DNA of 64,000 bases from Lachnospiraceae bacterium. GTDB taxonomy: Bacteria; Bacillota; Clostridia; Lachnospirales; Lachnospiraceae. The number at the start of each line of letters is the position of its first letter. The first letter of the stretch is position 1. The DNA is taken from assembly GCA_017622845.1 (NCBI GenBank), contig JAGAQJ010000010.1:1-64000 (forward strand), given 5' to 3'. Both the position numbers and the translations under genes were made by a program. Under the pieces are notes generated by a model. The model searched no databases, was not told the origin of the DNA, and worked only from the letters and a program-made list of their open reading frames with translations. Below are positions 1 through 9,728 of the stretch, piece after piece.

Positions 1-360
1 CGCTGATGTATCGAATCACCCATAAGAAAATATCAGCATTCTCCGCCAGCCTGTTCCGGCATAGAACTGCTGCCCTTCTGTGTACTGACAACTGTTCCAT
101 TTTATGGTTTCACTGAACAGAAAACGGCAGATAGTATCCTGTAGGCTGCCCGGTGAAGAATGGTGATATTTCCTTATACGATGTGATACATGCAACAGGT
201 TGGAGACGGAGGCATGGATGCCGACTTGAGCCGGCTCCGTCCTCATTTGAAAGCCTTCCTCATCGTATTAGGAAATTCCCATTCGGAATCCATGGCAGTC
301 GGAAGGATACTATCTGCCGTTTTCGTCCGGATAAGAATTCATAAAAGGCTGAACTGTTAC
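1..360. repeat. R1 intergenic element, copy A (left end outside window)
   Basis: This stretch closely matches the element at 30221-30639. Shared blocks include the runs near 75-95 (reporting a cttctgtgtactgacaac core), 114-150 and 270-330. The right end at 345-360 carries the inverted-repeat terminus GGCTGAACTGTTAC. The left terminus lies before base 1. Short ORFs inside it are not conserved in frame with the other copy, so I see no gene here. The interior contains GGAG/CTCC-type hairpins around 205-242. It is probably a non-autonomous mobile element. Confidence 0.75.
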
Positions 361-579
361 CCTTTTCCTGTTACCCAGTTTATGGTGTACCAATCATAGG
401 TCGTTATGCGGTCATGAGACCCTGCCTGCGTTTCATTGAAAGCAATGACTTCTCCTTTCGCTCCAGCGTCAGTATACTAATATTATCATAGCACGATTTT
501 CAAGGTGTGGGAATAGTGGGATTCTAGTACCTGTCTGTTTGGCGCAATAGTAACAGGACGGCTGCATTCTAACTGAATG

Positions 580-609
580 TTGCATAACCTGTATTACAAA
601 TGCTATAAT
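580..609 (+). promoter_or_regulatory. Promoter of the binding protein/chemoreceptor pair
   Basis: A -35 box TTGCAT (580-585) and a -10 box TATAAT (604-609) are separated by 18 bases, and the -10 is extended by an upstream TG. The start codon of the first gene is about 90 bases downstream. Bases 361-579 show nothing else I can support. Confidence 0.6.
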
Positions 610-698
610 ATTCGTAATTATTCAGAACGCGTTTCCAATCAGCACTTCCTGCGGAAATCATTTTGCAGACGCGTTCCGGCAGCATACAGGAGGCCCAT

Positions 699-1949
699 AT
701 GAAAAAGATTGATGCATTGCTTTTCATAACAGTATTTACCATATCACTTACAGGATGCGGAAAAAATACCGGCGAAAAATTGACGCCGGACACTCTGTCA
801 GCAAACAATACCGATTCGGGGACAGTGAATCTGCGCCTGTGGGGCGCCGCGGAGGATGAAGCGCTTTTGAGCCAGATTATTGACAGTTTTGTGGCGGAAT
901 ATCAGGGACAGGCAGAGTTTAATATTACTTTTGAAGCACAGGGAGAATCAACCTGCAAGGATGTGTTAATGACAGACTTGGAGGGCGGCGCTGACGTTTT
1001 TACATTTGCGGACGACCAGTTGAATACGCTGGTTGCATCAGGTGCATTGGAGCCGGTCAAAAATGCGGACGCCATTAAGGCGGAGAATCTTGCAGGAGCA
1101 GTGGAAGCAGCCTCTATAGGAGACACATTGTATGCTTATCCCTTAACTGCGGATAACGGCTATTTCTTATACTACAATAAAAAATACCTTACGAGTCAGG
1201 ATGTGGAAGCGCTGGACCGGATACTTGAGACTGCGGCGGAAAATGGTAAAAAGGTGACTATGGACTGGTCCTCCGCCTGGTATGTCTATTCCTTTTTCGG
1301 CAACACAGGGCTGGAGGTAGGATTAAACAATGACGGCATTACCAACTACTGCACATGGAACAGCACGGACGGTGATATCACAGGTGTGGATGTGGCACAG
1401 GCAATGCTGGACATCGCAAAGAATCCGGGGTTTTCGAATACGGATGACAGCGGGTTTTTGTCCGGCGTACAGGACGGTTCCGTCATTGCAGGTATCAGCG
1501 GTGTTTGGAATTCGGTTGCAGTCGAGGAGGCTTGGGGGGAAGATTACGGAGCAGTCAAGCTTCCTACCTATACCTGTGCCGGAGAACAGGTGCAGATGGC
1601 TTCTTTTTCAGGCTATAAGCTAATCGGCGTCAACGCTTATTCCGGCAATTATGAATGGGCCTGTAAGCTGGCGGAATGGATTTCGAATGAGCAAAACCAA
1701 CGGCTGCGCTTTGCATTAAGAGGGCAGGGACCGTCTAATATCAACGCTTCTGCGTCGGCTGAGGTGCAGGAATCCCTGGCAATCTCTGCGCTGATTGAAC
1801 AATCCGATTATGCCCGGCTGCAGCGTGTAGGCGACACTTTCTGGGACCCGGTCGCAGAGTTTGCCAAAAATATGGCCGCCGGAAACGCAGCAGGGGATTC
1901 TCTTCAGGACCAGTTGGACAAAATGGCAGAAAAAGTTACGAAACAATAA
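699..1949 (+). CDS. Extracellular solute-binding lipoprotein, family 1
   Basis: This is a 416-residue substrate-binding protein of the type that feeds ABC sugar importers. The N-terminus has a short charged segment, a hydrophobic core and the lipobox LTGC, so the mature protein should be lipid-anchored to the outer face of the membrane. The start at 699 is preferred over an upstream in-frame ATG at 663 because AGGAGG ends five bases before it and the signal peptide then begins with MKK. The ordinary family-1 layout follows, including an aromatic-rich sugar-cleft region. No permease genes lie beside it; the next gene, 24 bases downstream, is a chemotaxis receptor. I infer that the binding protein may serve as a ligand presenter for chemotaxis, or work with permeases encoded elsewhere. 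The sugar is unknown. Confidence 0.85.
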   Translation: MKKIDALLFITVFTISLTGCGKNTGEKLTPDTLSANNTDSGTVNLRLWGAAEDEALLSQIIDSFVAEYQGQAEFNITFEAQGESTCKDVLMTDLEGGADVFTFADDQLNTLVASGALEPVKNADAIKAENLAGAVEAASIGDTLYAYPLTADNGYFLYYNKKYLTSQDVEALDRILETAAENGKKVTMDWSSAWYVYSFFGNTGLEVGLNNDGITNYCTWNSTDGDITGVDVAQAMLDIAKNPGFSNTDDSGFLSGVQDGSVIAGISGVWNSVAVEEAWGEDYGAVKLPTYTCAGEQVQMASFSGYKLIGVNAYSGNYEWACKLAEWISNEQNQRLRFALRGQGPSNINASASAEVQESLAISALIEQSDYARLQRVGDTFWDPVAEFAKNMAAGNAAGDSLQDQLDKMAEKVTKQ

Positions 1950-1973
1950 ATAAAGCACCGGGAGGATTGGAAC

Positions 1974-3560
1974 ATGAAAAGCAGAATCAGTATTAAGAGC
2001 CGATTGATTTTACCGATTGCCTTATTGGGCATGGTCGCGCTGATTTCAAATATATGGGCAGTTTTCAACATACGGAATGTAAATAACAACGCCGCCGTTA
2101 TTGCAGATGAGTATATGGCCGGGAAGGATAACCTGGCTGAAATCCGGCAGTCTGCCATGAATATACATAAAATGACATTATCGCATATTGTAGCGACAGA
2201 CTATGAAACAATGATTCACGTCGTTTCGGAAATCAAGCAGGAAGAACGGGCACTGGATGCGATGCTGGCGGAATACAAAAGCTATCTTACCGAAGACGAT
2301 ACAGATACATATCAAGAGCTTCTGTCTCATTACGAAGCCTTTAAGCATGCACTGGTACACCTTATCTGTGCAAGCGCTTCCCGTAAGACACAGGATGCTT
2401 ATACTTATGCAAATGGAGATGTGGCTTACTATAATACTGAGATGGAAAGCTGCATTGATGCGTTGGAAGCTTCTATCACCGAGCAGACGGTGCAGGCAAG
2501 GGACCAGCTCTCCTCCGTATACCGAAGCTCGATTATCACGAATGCCGTCACTATCCTTTTATGCTTTGGATTAGTTCTTGCTGCGATTACTATTGTATTA
2601 AATTATGTAGTGGCGCCAATCAAAAACATTTTAAGCACTTTAGGCGAAAGCACGTCACGCATCAATTCTGTGGTCGGAGAGGTTTTGGAAAGAACCCGAA
2701 ATTCTAATCAAAGCTCCATGGACTTATCTGCTCTGGCAGAGGAATTGTCAGCCTCCATTCAAAAGATGGCCACCAATGCCTCCAATATCAACCTCAATGC
2801 GGAAGAAATTGAATTTGGAGCAAACGGTATGGCAGAGGAATGCAGCAACATTGCCGCATATTCCATGAATATGAGAACCCGGGCGGATGAAATGGAACAT
2901 TCTGCGCAAATCACTTTGGAGATGACTAACGCTAAGGTTAAGAGCATCTTAGAGGTATTAAGCGAAGCGATTGAAAACAGCCGGAGCGTGGACCGCATCA
3001 ACAGCCTTACAAAAGATATTATGAACATTTCCTCTACGATTAATCTGATTGCATTAAATGCTTCCATCGAAGCGGCAAGAGCAGGAACTGCCGGTCATGG
3101 GTTTGCAGTTGTGGCAAAGGAAATTTTGGAATTGGCTGATTCCAGCCAAAAAACAGCAAATCGTATCCAGGAAACCAATGAGACTGTAACCAAAATAGTA
3201 CATAACCTTTCTGAAAGCGCACAGCAGCTTGTAGATTACATGAATGAGTCCATACTCACTCAATTCGGAGAATTTGTGAACACAGGAAGCCAATGTAAGA
3301 ATGATGCTGCCTATATAGAAAAATCCATGGATGAATTTAATGAAAAAGTAACGCAGCTAAAGAATTCCATAACGGAAATTGCAGCTTCCATTTCCTTGAT
3401 TACCAAGACCATTGATGAAAGCGTTTCCGGTATCTCGGGAGTCGCAGGCAGCGCCCAAAGTCTGGTAAAGGATATGAAGGATATTACGCACCGTATGGAC
3501 ACCAATCAGGAAATTGCAGAAGAACTGAACAGAGAGACAATGGCGTTTGCCAACTTATAA
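1974..3560 (+). CDS. Methyl-accepting chemotaxis protein
   Basis: This 528-residue receptor has a membrane segment at about residues 10-32, an outside helical sensor domain rich in short helices (about 35-185), a second membrane segment at about 187-212, and a long cytoplasmic signalling coiled coil. The hairpin tip contains the family signature NLIALNASIEAARAG followed by GHGFAVVAKEI, the region that contacts CheA and CheW. GGGAGG lies about eight bases before the start. It is cotranscribed with the preceding binding lipoprotein, which suggests the pair senses one ligand. A convergent terminator follows directly. Confidence 0.92.
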   Translation: MKSRISIKSRLILPIALLGMVALISNIWAVFNIRNVNNNAAVIADEYMAGKDNLAEIRQSAMNIHKMTLSHIVATDYETMIHVVSEIKQEERALDAMLAEYKSYLTEDDTDTYQELLSHYEAFKHALVHLICASASRKTQDAYTYANGDVAYYNTEMESCIDALEASITEQTVQARDQLSSVYRSSIITNAVTILLCFGLVLAAITIVLNYVVAPIKNILSTLGESTSRINSVVGEVLERTRNSNQSSMDLSALAEELSASIQKMATNASNINLNAEEIEFGANGMAEECSNIAAYSMNMRTRADEMEHSAQITLEMTNAKVKSILEVLSEAIENSRSVDRINSLTKDIMNISSTINLIALNASIEAARAGTAGHGFAVVAKEILELADSSQKTANRIQETNETVTKIVHNLSESAQQLVDYMNESILTQFGEFVNTGSQCKNDAAYIEKSMDEFNEKVTQLKNSITEIAASISLITKTIDESVSGISGVAGSAQSLVKDMKDITHRMDTNQEIAEELNRETMAFANL

Positions 3561-3588
3561 TCCATAAAGAATTTTTATGGGCTTACAG

Positions 3589-3630
3589 ATAATAGCCTGA
3601 TATGGAACGATGTCCTAATCAGGCTATTAT
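3589..3630. terminator. Bidirectional terminator hairpin
   Basis: A perfect 13-base inverted repeat (ATAATAGCCTGAT at 3589-3601, its complement at 3618-3630) sits between the ends of two convergent genes. AT-rich stem bases give U-rich ends on both strands. Confidence 0.8.
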
Positions 3631-3640
3631 TTATCCTATA

Positions 3641-5482
3641 TCATCTCCGCTTCCCTTTCACCCAGTAAAAATCATGTCCGGCAACGACAATATCCTTTAA
3701 CTCCGTTTTCTCACCTGTAAGCATGTTCGTAAAGCTGCCGTTTTCCTGAAGCCACGCCGTTTCTTCTTTGTCGCTGAAATTAAAGAAGCCAAAGAAGCTT
3801 TCACCTTCTTTTTCCCTCAGAATACACAATATGGCATCATTGTGTACGTCGTAGGTGTATACGCCGGCGTCTGCCGCAAAAACAGGCTCGCTCCTGCGGA
3901 TTGTTTCCAGTGCACTAAGCGCCTTGAATATTTTTCCCTCTACCGTTGTGCTGTCGCTTCTTTTTTCTGCCTGCTCCCAGTGGAAGCTGCCGCGGTGAAT
4001 ATAGCGCGAGTCTGCTGATTTATCCGGATTTTCTTTATACGTATAGTCATTTACCTGCCCGATTTCATCGCCGCTGTAAAGCATGGGAATACCGGACTGT
4101 GTCAGCATATATGCGTGAAGCATGATGTCCAAGGTGACTGCCTTTTCCATTTTATCAGCGTCCTGCTCGAAGCCGGCACTCTCAATGCCGCACATGGAAG
4201 CAGTTGTGCCGCAAAATCTCGCATCCTGTGTCACAGGATCATCGTTGTAGAGTTCTCCGCGGCTCGTGCTGTTTTCTGTTTTTCCGAGAAAAAAATCATT
4301 TAAAAAGCGCTTGTGCGGCACCTCCTGCATTCCCCACTGCTTTAAAACAGAAAAGTCCAAGCCCCACCCGATGTCATCATGACAGCGGAGATAATTCAGG
4401 AAGGTGTATTCCTTTGGCAGATTGTTTACAATGTCCATCTGTTGTTTGAGCAGACGTGTGTCCTTCGTCGCCACACAGTTCCAAGTGGTTGCCATTGTTG
4501 TCACGTTGTAGAGCATATGGCACTCCGGCTTCTCAACCGTGCCGAAATACGGAACGACCTTCTCCGGCTCCATGACGACTTCTCCAAGCAGCAGCACGCT
4601 TGGGCAGACGATTTCGCCTATCATGCGCATCATACGCACAATGGTGTGTACCTGAGGGAGATTTCTGCATTTTGTCCCAAGCTCCTTCCATATGTAAGGA
4701 ACTGCATCGATACGGATAATGTCCATTCCCTGATTTGCAAAGAACAGGAAGTTGTACATCATTTCGTTAAAGACGCGCGGATTACGGTAGTTCAAATCCC
4801 ACTGATACGGATAGAACGTCGTCATGACATAATGTCCGATTTCCGGCAGATAGGTGAAGTTTCCCGGCGCAGTCGTCGGAAATACCTGCGGCACCGTCTT
4901 CTCATACTGAGCAGGAATATCGTAATTATGATAGAAAAAGTAGCGACTCATATATTCGCCGTCTCCCTGTCTTGCGCGTTTTGCCCACTCATGCTCCTCC
5001 GAGGTATGATTCATAACAAAATCCATGCAGAGGTTCATGCCTTTTTGATGACACATGTCTGCAAGCTCTGACAAATCCTGCATCGTTCCGAGGTCCTCTC
5101 TCACCTTGCGGAAATCTGCGACTGCATATCCGCCGTCGGAGCGCCCTTTGGGAGTGTCTAAAAAAGGCATCAGATGAATACAGTTCACATTGCAGTCTGA
5201 CAGGTAGGAAAGCTTTTTCTTCATTCCTTTAAGATTTCCGGCAAAATTATCAATATACAGCATCATGCCCAGCATATCATTTTTCTTAAACCAGTCCGGT
5301 GTTTTTTCGCGCTGTTCATCTCTTGCCTTGAGCTGCTGTCTGCGCTCCTGATAGTATTGGTACATATTCGTGCATAATTCGGCAAACATGGAATCATTCT
5401 GATATAATTCCATATAAAGCCACTTTAATTCATCATGGTGTTTTGCTAATCGTTTCTGAAACATATCATCTGCTTTTGACAT
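3641..5482 (-). CDS. GH13 subfamily 4 (amylosucrase-like) glycoside hydrolase/transglycosylase
   Basis: This 613-residue cytoplasmic enzyme has no signal peptide. It starts with a helical N-terminal domain (about 1-75) typical of amylosucrases and continues into a GH13 TIM barrel. Catalytic motifs are clear: nucleophile Asp in IIRIDAVPYIW (about residue 259), acid/base Glu in LLLGEVV (about 301), and the transition-state Asp in CHDDIGW (about 369). All three match amylosucrase of the family rather than sucrose phosphorylase. Known family reactions include making alpha-glucan from sucrose or hydrolysing sucrose; the true product here is not decided by sequence. An in-frame GTG one codon upstream exists, but the ATG at 5482 has better spacing to GGAGAG. 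It is the last gene of the sucrose operon, five bases after the fructokinase stop. Confidence 0.85.
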   Translation of the reverse strand: MSKADDMFQKRLAKHHDELKWLYMELYQNDSMFAELCTNMYQYYQERRQQLKARDEQREKTPDWFKKNDMLGMMLYIDNFAGNLKGMKKKLSYLSDCNVNCIHLMPFLDTPKGRSDGGYAVADFRKVREDLGTMQDLSELADMCHQKGMNLCMDFVMNHTSEEHEWAKRARQGDGEYMSRYFFYHNYDIPAQYEKTVPQVFPTTAPGNFTYLPEIGHYVMTTFYPYQWDLNYRNPRVFNEMMYNFLFFANQGMDIIRIDAVPYIWKELGTKCRNLPQVHTIVRMMRMIGEIVCPSVLLLGEVVMEPEKVVPYFGTVEKPECHMLYNVTTMATTWNCVATKDTRLLKQQMDIVNNLPKEYTFLNYLRCHDDIGWGLDFSVLKQWGMQEVPHKRFLNDFFLGKTENSTSRGELYNDDPVTQDARFCGTTASMCGIESAGFEQDADKMEKAVTLDIMLHAYMLTQSGIPMLYSGDEIGQVNDYTYKENPDKSADSRYIHRGSFHWEQAEKRSDSTTVEGKIFKALSALETIRRSEPVFAADAGVYTYDVHNDAILCILREKEGESFFGFFNFSDKEETAWLQENGSFTNMLTGEKTELKDIVVAGHDFYWVKGKRR

Positions 5483-5487
5483 CACTG

Positions 5488-6453
5488 TTACTCTCCTTCC
5501 AAAATCAGACCTTTGATTTCTTCCTCAGTCGGCATAACCTTCAGCGCCCCTTTTCTGGTAGTAATAATAGACGCTCCCGCATTGGCAAAGATAAGCAGTT
5601 CCCTTAAATTTTCCTCTGACAGGTTATCCAGCCCATGCTCTAAAATGTAATTCAGCGCACAGCCTTCAAAGGTGTCTCCGGCTCCGGTTGTCTCAATGGT
5701 GTTTCGCTGTATAAACGGCTTTGCCTCCACCATCATATCCTTGTAATAGGCTCTGCTGCCGTCCTTTCCCATTGTCACAAAAATCAGGGAAATGTCATAG
5801 CTTTCGCGGAGGATTTCTACTCCTCTGGTATAGTCGGCGGTTCCTGTCATAAATTCCAGCTCGTTATCGGATATTTTCAGGATATCGCACTGGGAAAGTC
5901 CGTATGCAATCTCCTTCTTTGCCTGCTCAAGGGATTCCCACAACGGCTCCCTGAGATTGGGGTCAAAGGATATGAGCAGTCCGTTGTCCTTTGCGACCTT
6001 AACAGCATATCTGGTCGCTTCGCGCACGCCTTCATGTGTCGAGGAAAGCGTACCGAAATGAAAAATTCTTCCGTCTCGAATCACATCTTCTCTGACTTCT
6101 TCTTTTCTAAGCATCATGTCTGCTCCCGGATTGCGGTAAAAGCTAAAGCTCCGGTCTCCGTCCGGCAGGGTATGCACAAAGGCGAGGGTCGTCGGCACCG
6201 TTTCATCTGCTACAAGATTCGTTACATCAGTGCCACTATCCTTGACCGCCTTCGTAAGCATCTCCCCAAAGGAATCGCGTCCGACCTTTCCGATAAATGC
6301 AGTCTTTTTTCCCAGATTATTGAGCATGGCAAGCACATTGCAGGGCGCTCCGCCCGGATTTGCCTCAAGCAGCGGATTTCCCTGACTGCTTGTGCCATTC
6401 TCCGTAAAATCAATCAGCAGCTCACCCAATGCCACTACGTCGTATTTTTTCAT
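5488..6453 (-). CDS. scrK: Fructokinase, PfkB/ribokinase family
   Basis: This 321-residue sugar kinase should phosphorylate the fructose freed by the neighbouring sucrose-cleaving enzymes, using ATP. The PfkB signature is present: N-terminal ALGELLIDF, the NPGGAPCNVLAMLNNLG substrate region (about 33-50), and near the C-terminus ETTGAGDTFEG (about 256-266), whose Asp is the catalytic base. The length is normal. GGGGG lies about eight bases before the ATG. Its place between GH32 and GH13 genes under a LacI-type operator supports fructose rather than another PfkB substrate. Confidence 0.9.
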   Translation of the reverse strand: MKKYDVVALGELLIDFTENGTSSQGNPLLEANPGGAPCNVLAMLNNLGKKTAFIGKVGRDSFGEMLTKAVKDSGTDVTNLVADETVPTTLAFVHTLPDGDRSFSFYRNPGADMMLRKEEVREDVIRDGRIFHFGTLSSTHEGVREATRYAVKVAKDNGLLISFDPNLREPLWESLEQAKKEIAYGLSQCDILKISDNELEFMTGTADYTRGVEILRESYDISLIFVTMGKDGSRAYYKDMMVEAKPFIQRNTIETTGAGDTFEGCALNYILEHGLDNLSEENLRELLIFANAGASIITTRKGALKVMPTEEEIKGLILEGE

Positions 6454-6489
6454 ATTATCAATCCCCCATTCTTATTATACCTGTGGAAC

Positions 6490-6550
6490 AAAATTCCCAT
6501 TCGGAGCCATTGGCTGTCGGAGGAACACTATCCGCCGTTTTCGTCCGGTT
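6490..6550. repeat. R1 element fragment
   Basis: This piece of the gap between the fructokinase and GH32 genes matches the right interior of R1 (attcccattcgg, actatc-gccgttttcgtccgg) but lacks the terminal GAACTGTTAC. It is a truncated copy. Confidence 0.6.
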
Positions 6551-6565
6551 CACAACAGCCTAAAA

Positions 6566-7885
6566 TCACTCCAACGTATCTATTGCAATCTTCTCCATCG
6601 CATCCGCCTGAATTTCGTTTGTCAATCCATAGACCGCATTGCTGATTACATACTCACCACGGTTGACAAAGACCTCAATCAGATTGGCGTCCACATAGAC
6701 GTCAAGATGGAAACCGTCTTTCACCTCAGGTGTAGAAAGCTGCATACGGAAATTAGTGTTCTTAGGAAAGACACCATTTCTGTCTGTACAGATACGATTT
6801 CCGTTTCGTGTAATTTTGTACCCGCCAATGTTGACAGTCTCGCCATCCCCAATATCAAAGCTTACCTTATATCCTGCGCTGTCTGCCTCGGCTGCATTGG
6901 CAATTCTGCGTGTATACAGTTTTTCGATATTCGGGTGCACGCGGAAATAAATATGTCCGTCTTTTACCTCAACGACTCTCGGAATGCAGAACATCCCACG
7001 CCATGTCCCATCTACCGGCTCAGGCATACGAAGCCATGCAACCAAAACTCTCCTGCCTTGCTCGTCAAGTGCGGACTGCGGTGCATACAAATCCAAGCCA
7101 TAATCCAAAAACTGATAAGTATCCGGAATTTCCATCGTACACGTTTCTTCCTCAAAGTCTACAATCGTGCAGACAGAGTGATTTTTTTCGAGTGTTTCGT
7201 CCTCGGTGATTCCCATTGGTGACATAACAAGGACCTTGCCGCCTTCTGTATCAAAATAATCAGGACACTCCCACATTCCGCCGAGACCGCTTTCCTTTGA
7301 TACGGTATTCACCAACTCCCAGTCAGACAAATTTGTGCTTTTGTAAAAAATTAATTCGCCCTTATCGTCCAAAGTCTTGCTGCCAAGTACCATATACCAC
7401 GCGTCTTTTCCACGCCATACTTTCGGGTCTCTTGTGTGCGTCTTATCTCCAATCTTCCGGTCAGTTATAGGCGGTATGATAACTTTTTTATCGTGAAAAT
7501 TATCAAAATGGATGCCGTCCTGAGAAGTCATCATTAACTGTGCGGAGGAAAAATCATCATTCAGGCATTGGTGAATATCATTTGGATCAGGTTGATTATA
7601 ATGGACTCCTGTGTAATAAAGATACAGGATACCGTCGTGTTCGACAGCACTGCCTGAAAAGCAGCCGTTCTGGTCCTCATACTTCGTCGGGAAAAGCGCA
7701 ACTCCCTGATGCTCCCAGTTTACCATGTCCTTGCTGACGGCATGACCCCAGTGCATCGTTCCCCACCTTGGCGCATAGGGAAAATACTGGTAAAATAAAT
7801 GGTAATTTCCTTTATAATAAATAAAACCATTGGGGTCGTTTATCCAATTTCCAGGTGCCTTTAGATGTATCTTGTTTTTGTTCAT
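6566..7885 (-). CDS. scrB: GH32 sucrose(-6-phosphate) hydrolase / beta-fructofuranosidase
   Basis: This 439-residue intracellular enzyme hydrolyses the fructosyl bond of sucrose or short fructans. The GH32 landmarks are visible: WINDPNG near the N-terminus with nucleophile Asp17, HTRDPKVW (the RDP motif) near residue 150, and WECPDYF, whose Glu is the acid/base, near 207. A C-terminal beta-sandwich module follows. There is no signal peptide, so substrate is taken up first by the ABC importer encoded upstream. Because uptake is by ABC transport rather than a PTS, unphosphorylated sucrose is the likelier substrate; this is inference. GGAGG precedes the start. Confidence 0.9.
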   Translation of the reverse strand: MNKNKIHLKAPGNWINDPNGFIYYKGNYHLFYQYFPYAPRWGTMHWGHAVSKDMVNWEHQGVALFPTKYEDQNGCFSGSAVEHDGILYLYYTGVHYNQPDPNDIHQCLNDDFSSAQLMMTSQDGIHFDNFHDKKVIIPPITDRKIGDKTHTRDPKVWRGKDAWYMVLGSKTLDDKGELIFYKSTNLSDWELVNTVSKESGLGGMWECPDYFDTEGGKVLVMSPMGITEDETLEKNHSVCTIVDFEEETCTMEIPDTYQFLDYGLDLYAPQSALDEQGRRVLVAWLRMPEPVDGTWRGMFCIPRVVEVKDGHIYFRVHPNIEKLYTRRIANAAEADSAGYKVSFDIGDGETVNIGGYKITRNGNRICTDRNGVFPKNTNFRMQLSTPEVKDGFHLDVYVDANLIEVFVNRGEYVISNAVYGLTNEIQADAMEKIAIDTLE

Positions 7886-7926
7886 TTCGGAAAACCTCCT
7901 ATTGTCAATTTGAACTTCACATATGA

Positions 7927-7967
7927 CAGTTCAGCCATGCCAATTATATTAGCATGGGTCTGAACTG
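7927..7967. repeat. Intergenic hairpin with R1-type ends
   Basis: CAGTTCAG (7927-7934) pairs with CTGAACTG (7960-7967), with an inner CCATGC/GCATGG stem. The ends equal the R1 terminal repeat. It lies between the permease and GH32 genes and could stabilise the upstream message or attenuate downstream expression. Confidence 0.6.
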
Positions 7968-7979
7968 CCGCAGGTCTTT

Positions 7980-8843
7980 TTACTTCACTGCACCTGCAAC
8001 GACACCGCCGATAATCTGCTTCTGAAGCACTACATAGAGAATTAATATCGGCAGTACACACAGCAGAAGCCCTGCCATGATTGTACCATAATCTGCGGAA
8101 TAGGTTCCATAAAAGCTGTATGTAGACAGCGGAAGTGTCAGAAGCTTCTTATCTGTCAGTACCAATGACGGCAGAAGGAAGTCATTCCAGAATGCCAGCG
8201 CATTTAATATCACCATGGTTGAGATAATCGGCTTGAGCAGCGGCAGCACAATCTGGAAAAAGGTTCTTGTGTGGGTGCAGCCGTCGATGCAGGCTGCCTC
8301 CTCCAGCGCAATCGGTACATTTCCTTTGATGAATCCGTGAAACATAAAGACGGACATTGCCATGGAAAATCCGGTATGCATGAAAATCAAGGTAATGCGG
8401 TGATTTAATACATTTAATGTGCCTCCGTAAATACTTACCAGCGGAATCATGATTGCCTGAAACGGAATAATCATGGAGGCTACCATCAGCGCAAAGGTTG
8501 CTTTGGAAACTGCATTGTTATGTCTTACGATATAGTAAGCAAGCATTGCTGCGAGTATTGTTACAAGGACGGTTGCCGATACGGTTACAATCAGCGAGTT
8601 TTTGAATGCATTTAAAAAGTCCATCTGCGTAAATGCTTTTACAAAGTTATCAAACGACAGTCCCTTGATGGTAAAGAGCCAGGAAAACGGGCTCTTGATA
8701 ATGTCTCTCTTTTGCTTGAGCGAGTTAATCACTACCATCAGAAATGGGAACATATATGCAATAAAGATAATAATCAGACCTGCCATTGCTACGATATTGG
8801 CAATCTTTCTTTTGTTTCCGCCAACTTTTGTCTGGTTCATCAT
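7980..8843 (-). CDS. ABC sugar permease, MalG type
   Basis: This 287-residue inner-membrane permease has about six membrane segments. The EAA loop is seen as EEAACIDGCTHTRTFFQIVLP, the site that docks the ATPase. The start at 8843 is chosen because its ATG overlaps the TGA of the preceding permease as ATGA and follows GGAGG; a start at 8894 would run 55 bases into that gene. The overlap implies translational coupling. It forms the channel with the MalF-type partner. No ATPase gene lies in the operon, so a shared MsmK-type ATPase from elsewhere is likely. Confidence 0.9.
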   Translation of the reverse strand: MMNQTKVGGNKRKIANIVAMAGLIIIFIAYMFPFLMVVINSLKQKRDIIKSPFSWLFTIKGLSFDNFVKAFTQMDFLNAFKNSLIVTVSATVLVTILAAMLAYYIVRHNNAVSKATFALMVASMIIPFQAIMIPLVSIYGGTLNVLNHRITLIFMHTGFSMAMSVFMFHGFIKGNVPIALEEAACIDGCTHTRTFFQIVLPLLKPIISTMVILNALAFWNDFLLPSLVLTDKKLLTLPLSTYSFYGTYSADYGTIMAGLLLCVLPILILYVVLQKQIIGGVVAGAVK

Positions 8844-9712
8844 GCTTCCACCTCCTGTTTCTTTGTCAGATATACCTGCAGTCCGCTGATGCATGCTACA
8901 ACAATAAATAAGATAAACGCTTCTGCCTGACCGACGCCAAACTGTCTTGAGGTGAAGGCTTTTTCATACACATGCATCGCCGCCATCTCTGTGCTTCCGT
9001 AAGGACCTCCTGATGTCAGTGAAAGGTTCACATCATATACCATAAATGCTCTTGAAAGCGTCAGGAACAGGCAGATGGTGATGGAGGACATCATGAGCGG
9101 AAGGATAATGTTTTTGAGCTTCGCAAAACCGCTTGCGCCGTCAATGCTTGCTGCTTCCATGACATCTTCGCTCAGTCCCATAAAGCCTGCTACATAGATT
9201 AAAATCATGTATCCGGAAAGCTGCCACACGGAAACAAGCACTAATGCTGCAAATGCTTTATTGGGGTCTGAAAGCCATGAGGTTTCAAACAGGCTCCAGC
9301 CGGTGCTTTCTCCAATGCCTACAAATACTCTGGAAAAAACGAACTGCCAGATATAGCCCAGTACGATGCCGCCAATCAGGTTTGGTGTGAAAAAGCCTGC
9401 ACGGAAGAAATTCTGTCCTTTGATTCCTCTTGTCAGAAGATATGCTATCCCAAATGCGATGACATTAACCAAAATGACAACAACAATTACATATTTAAAG
9501 GTTAAAAGCAGCGATGACCAAAACTGTTTATCCTGCATAACGCCTGCAAAATTTGCAAGTCCGATAAAATTTTTTGTCTGTGACACGCCGTTCCAATCGG
9601 TGAGTGTCAGATACACTCCGTAAATGAATGGTATGATTACAACTGCAAAGAAGCAGAACATTCCCGGCAATGCAAAGATACCGAAATCTTTTATTTTATG
9701 ATTTGATTTCAT
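8840..9712 (-). CDS. ABC sugar permease, MalF type
   Basis: This 290-residue permease has about six membrane segments and the EAA loop MEAASIDGASGFAKLKNIILP. The start at 9712 is preferred to 9757 because GGGGG lies about eight bases ahead and the longer form would overlap the binding-protein gene. It pairs with the MalG-type permease that follows. Confidence 0.9.
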   Translation of the reverse strand: MKSNHKIKDFGIFALPGMFCFFAVVIIPFIYGVYLTLTDWNGVSQTKNFIGLANFAGVMQDKQFWSSLLLTFKYVIVVVILVNVIAFGIAYLLTRGIKGQNFFRAGFFTPNLIGGIVLGYIWQFVFSRVFVGIGESTGWSLFETSWLSDPNKAFAALVLVSVWQLSGYMILIYVAGFMGLSEDVMEAASIDGASGFAKLKNIILPLMMSSITICLFLTLSRAFMVYDVNLSLTSGGPYGSTEMAAMHVYEKAFTSRQFGVGQAEAFILFIVVACISGLQVYLTKKQEVEA

Positions 9713-9728
9713 GTGAATTCCCCCATTC

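Noticed and set aside
4379..5071. Plus-strand ORF of 230 residues
   Set aside because: It is antisense to the GH13 gene, which has clear catalytic motifs, and it has His/Cys-rich shadow composition.
6392..7222. Plus-strand ORF of 276 residues
   Set aside because: It is antisense to the GH32 gene and crosses an R1 fragment; no ribosome site or domain.
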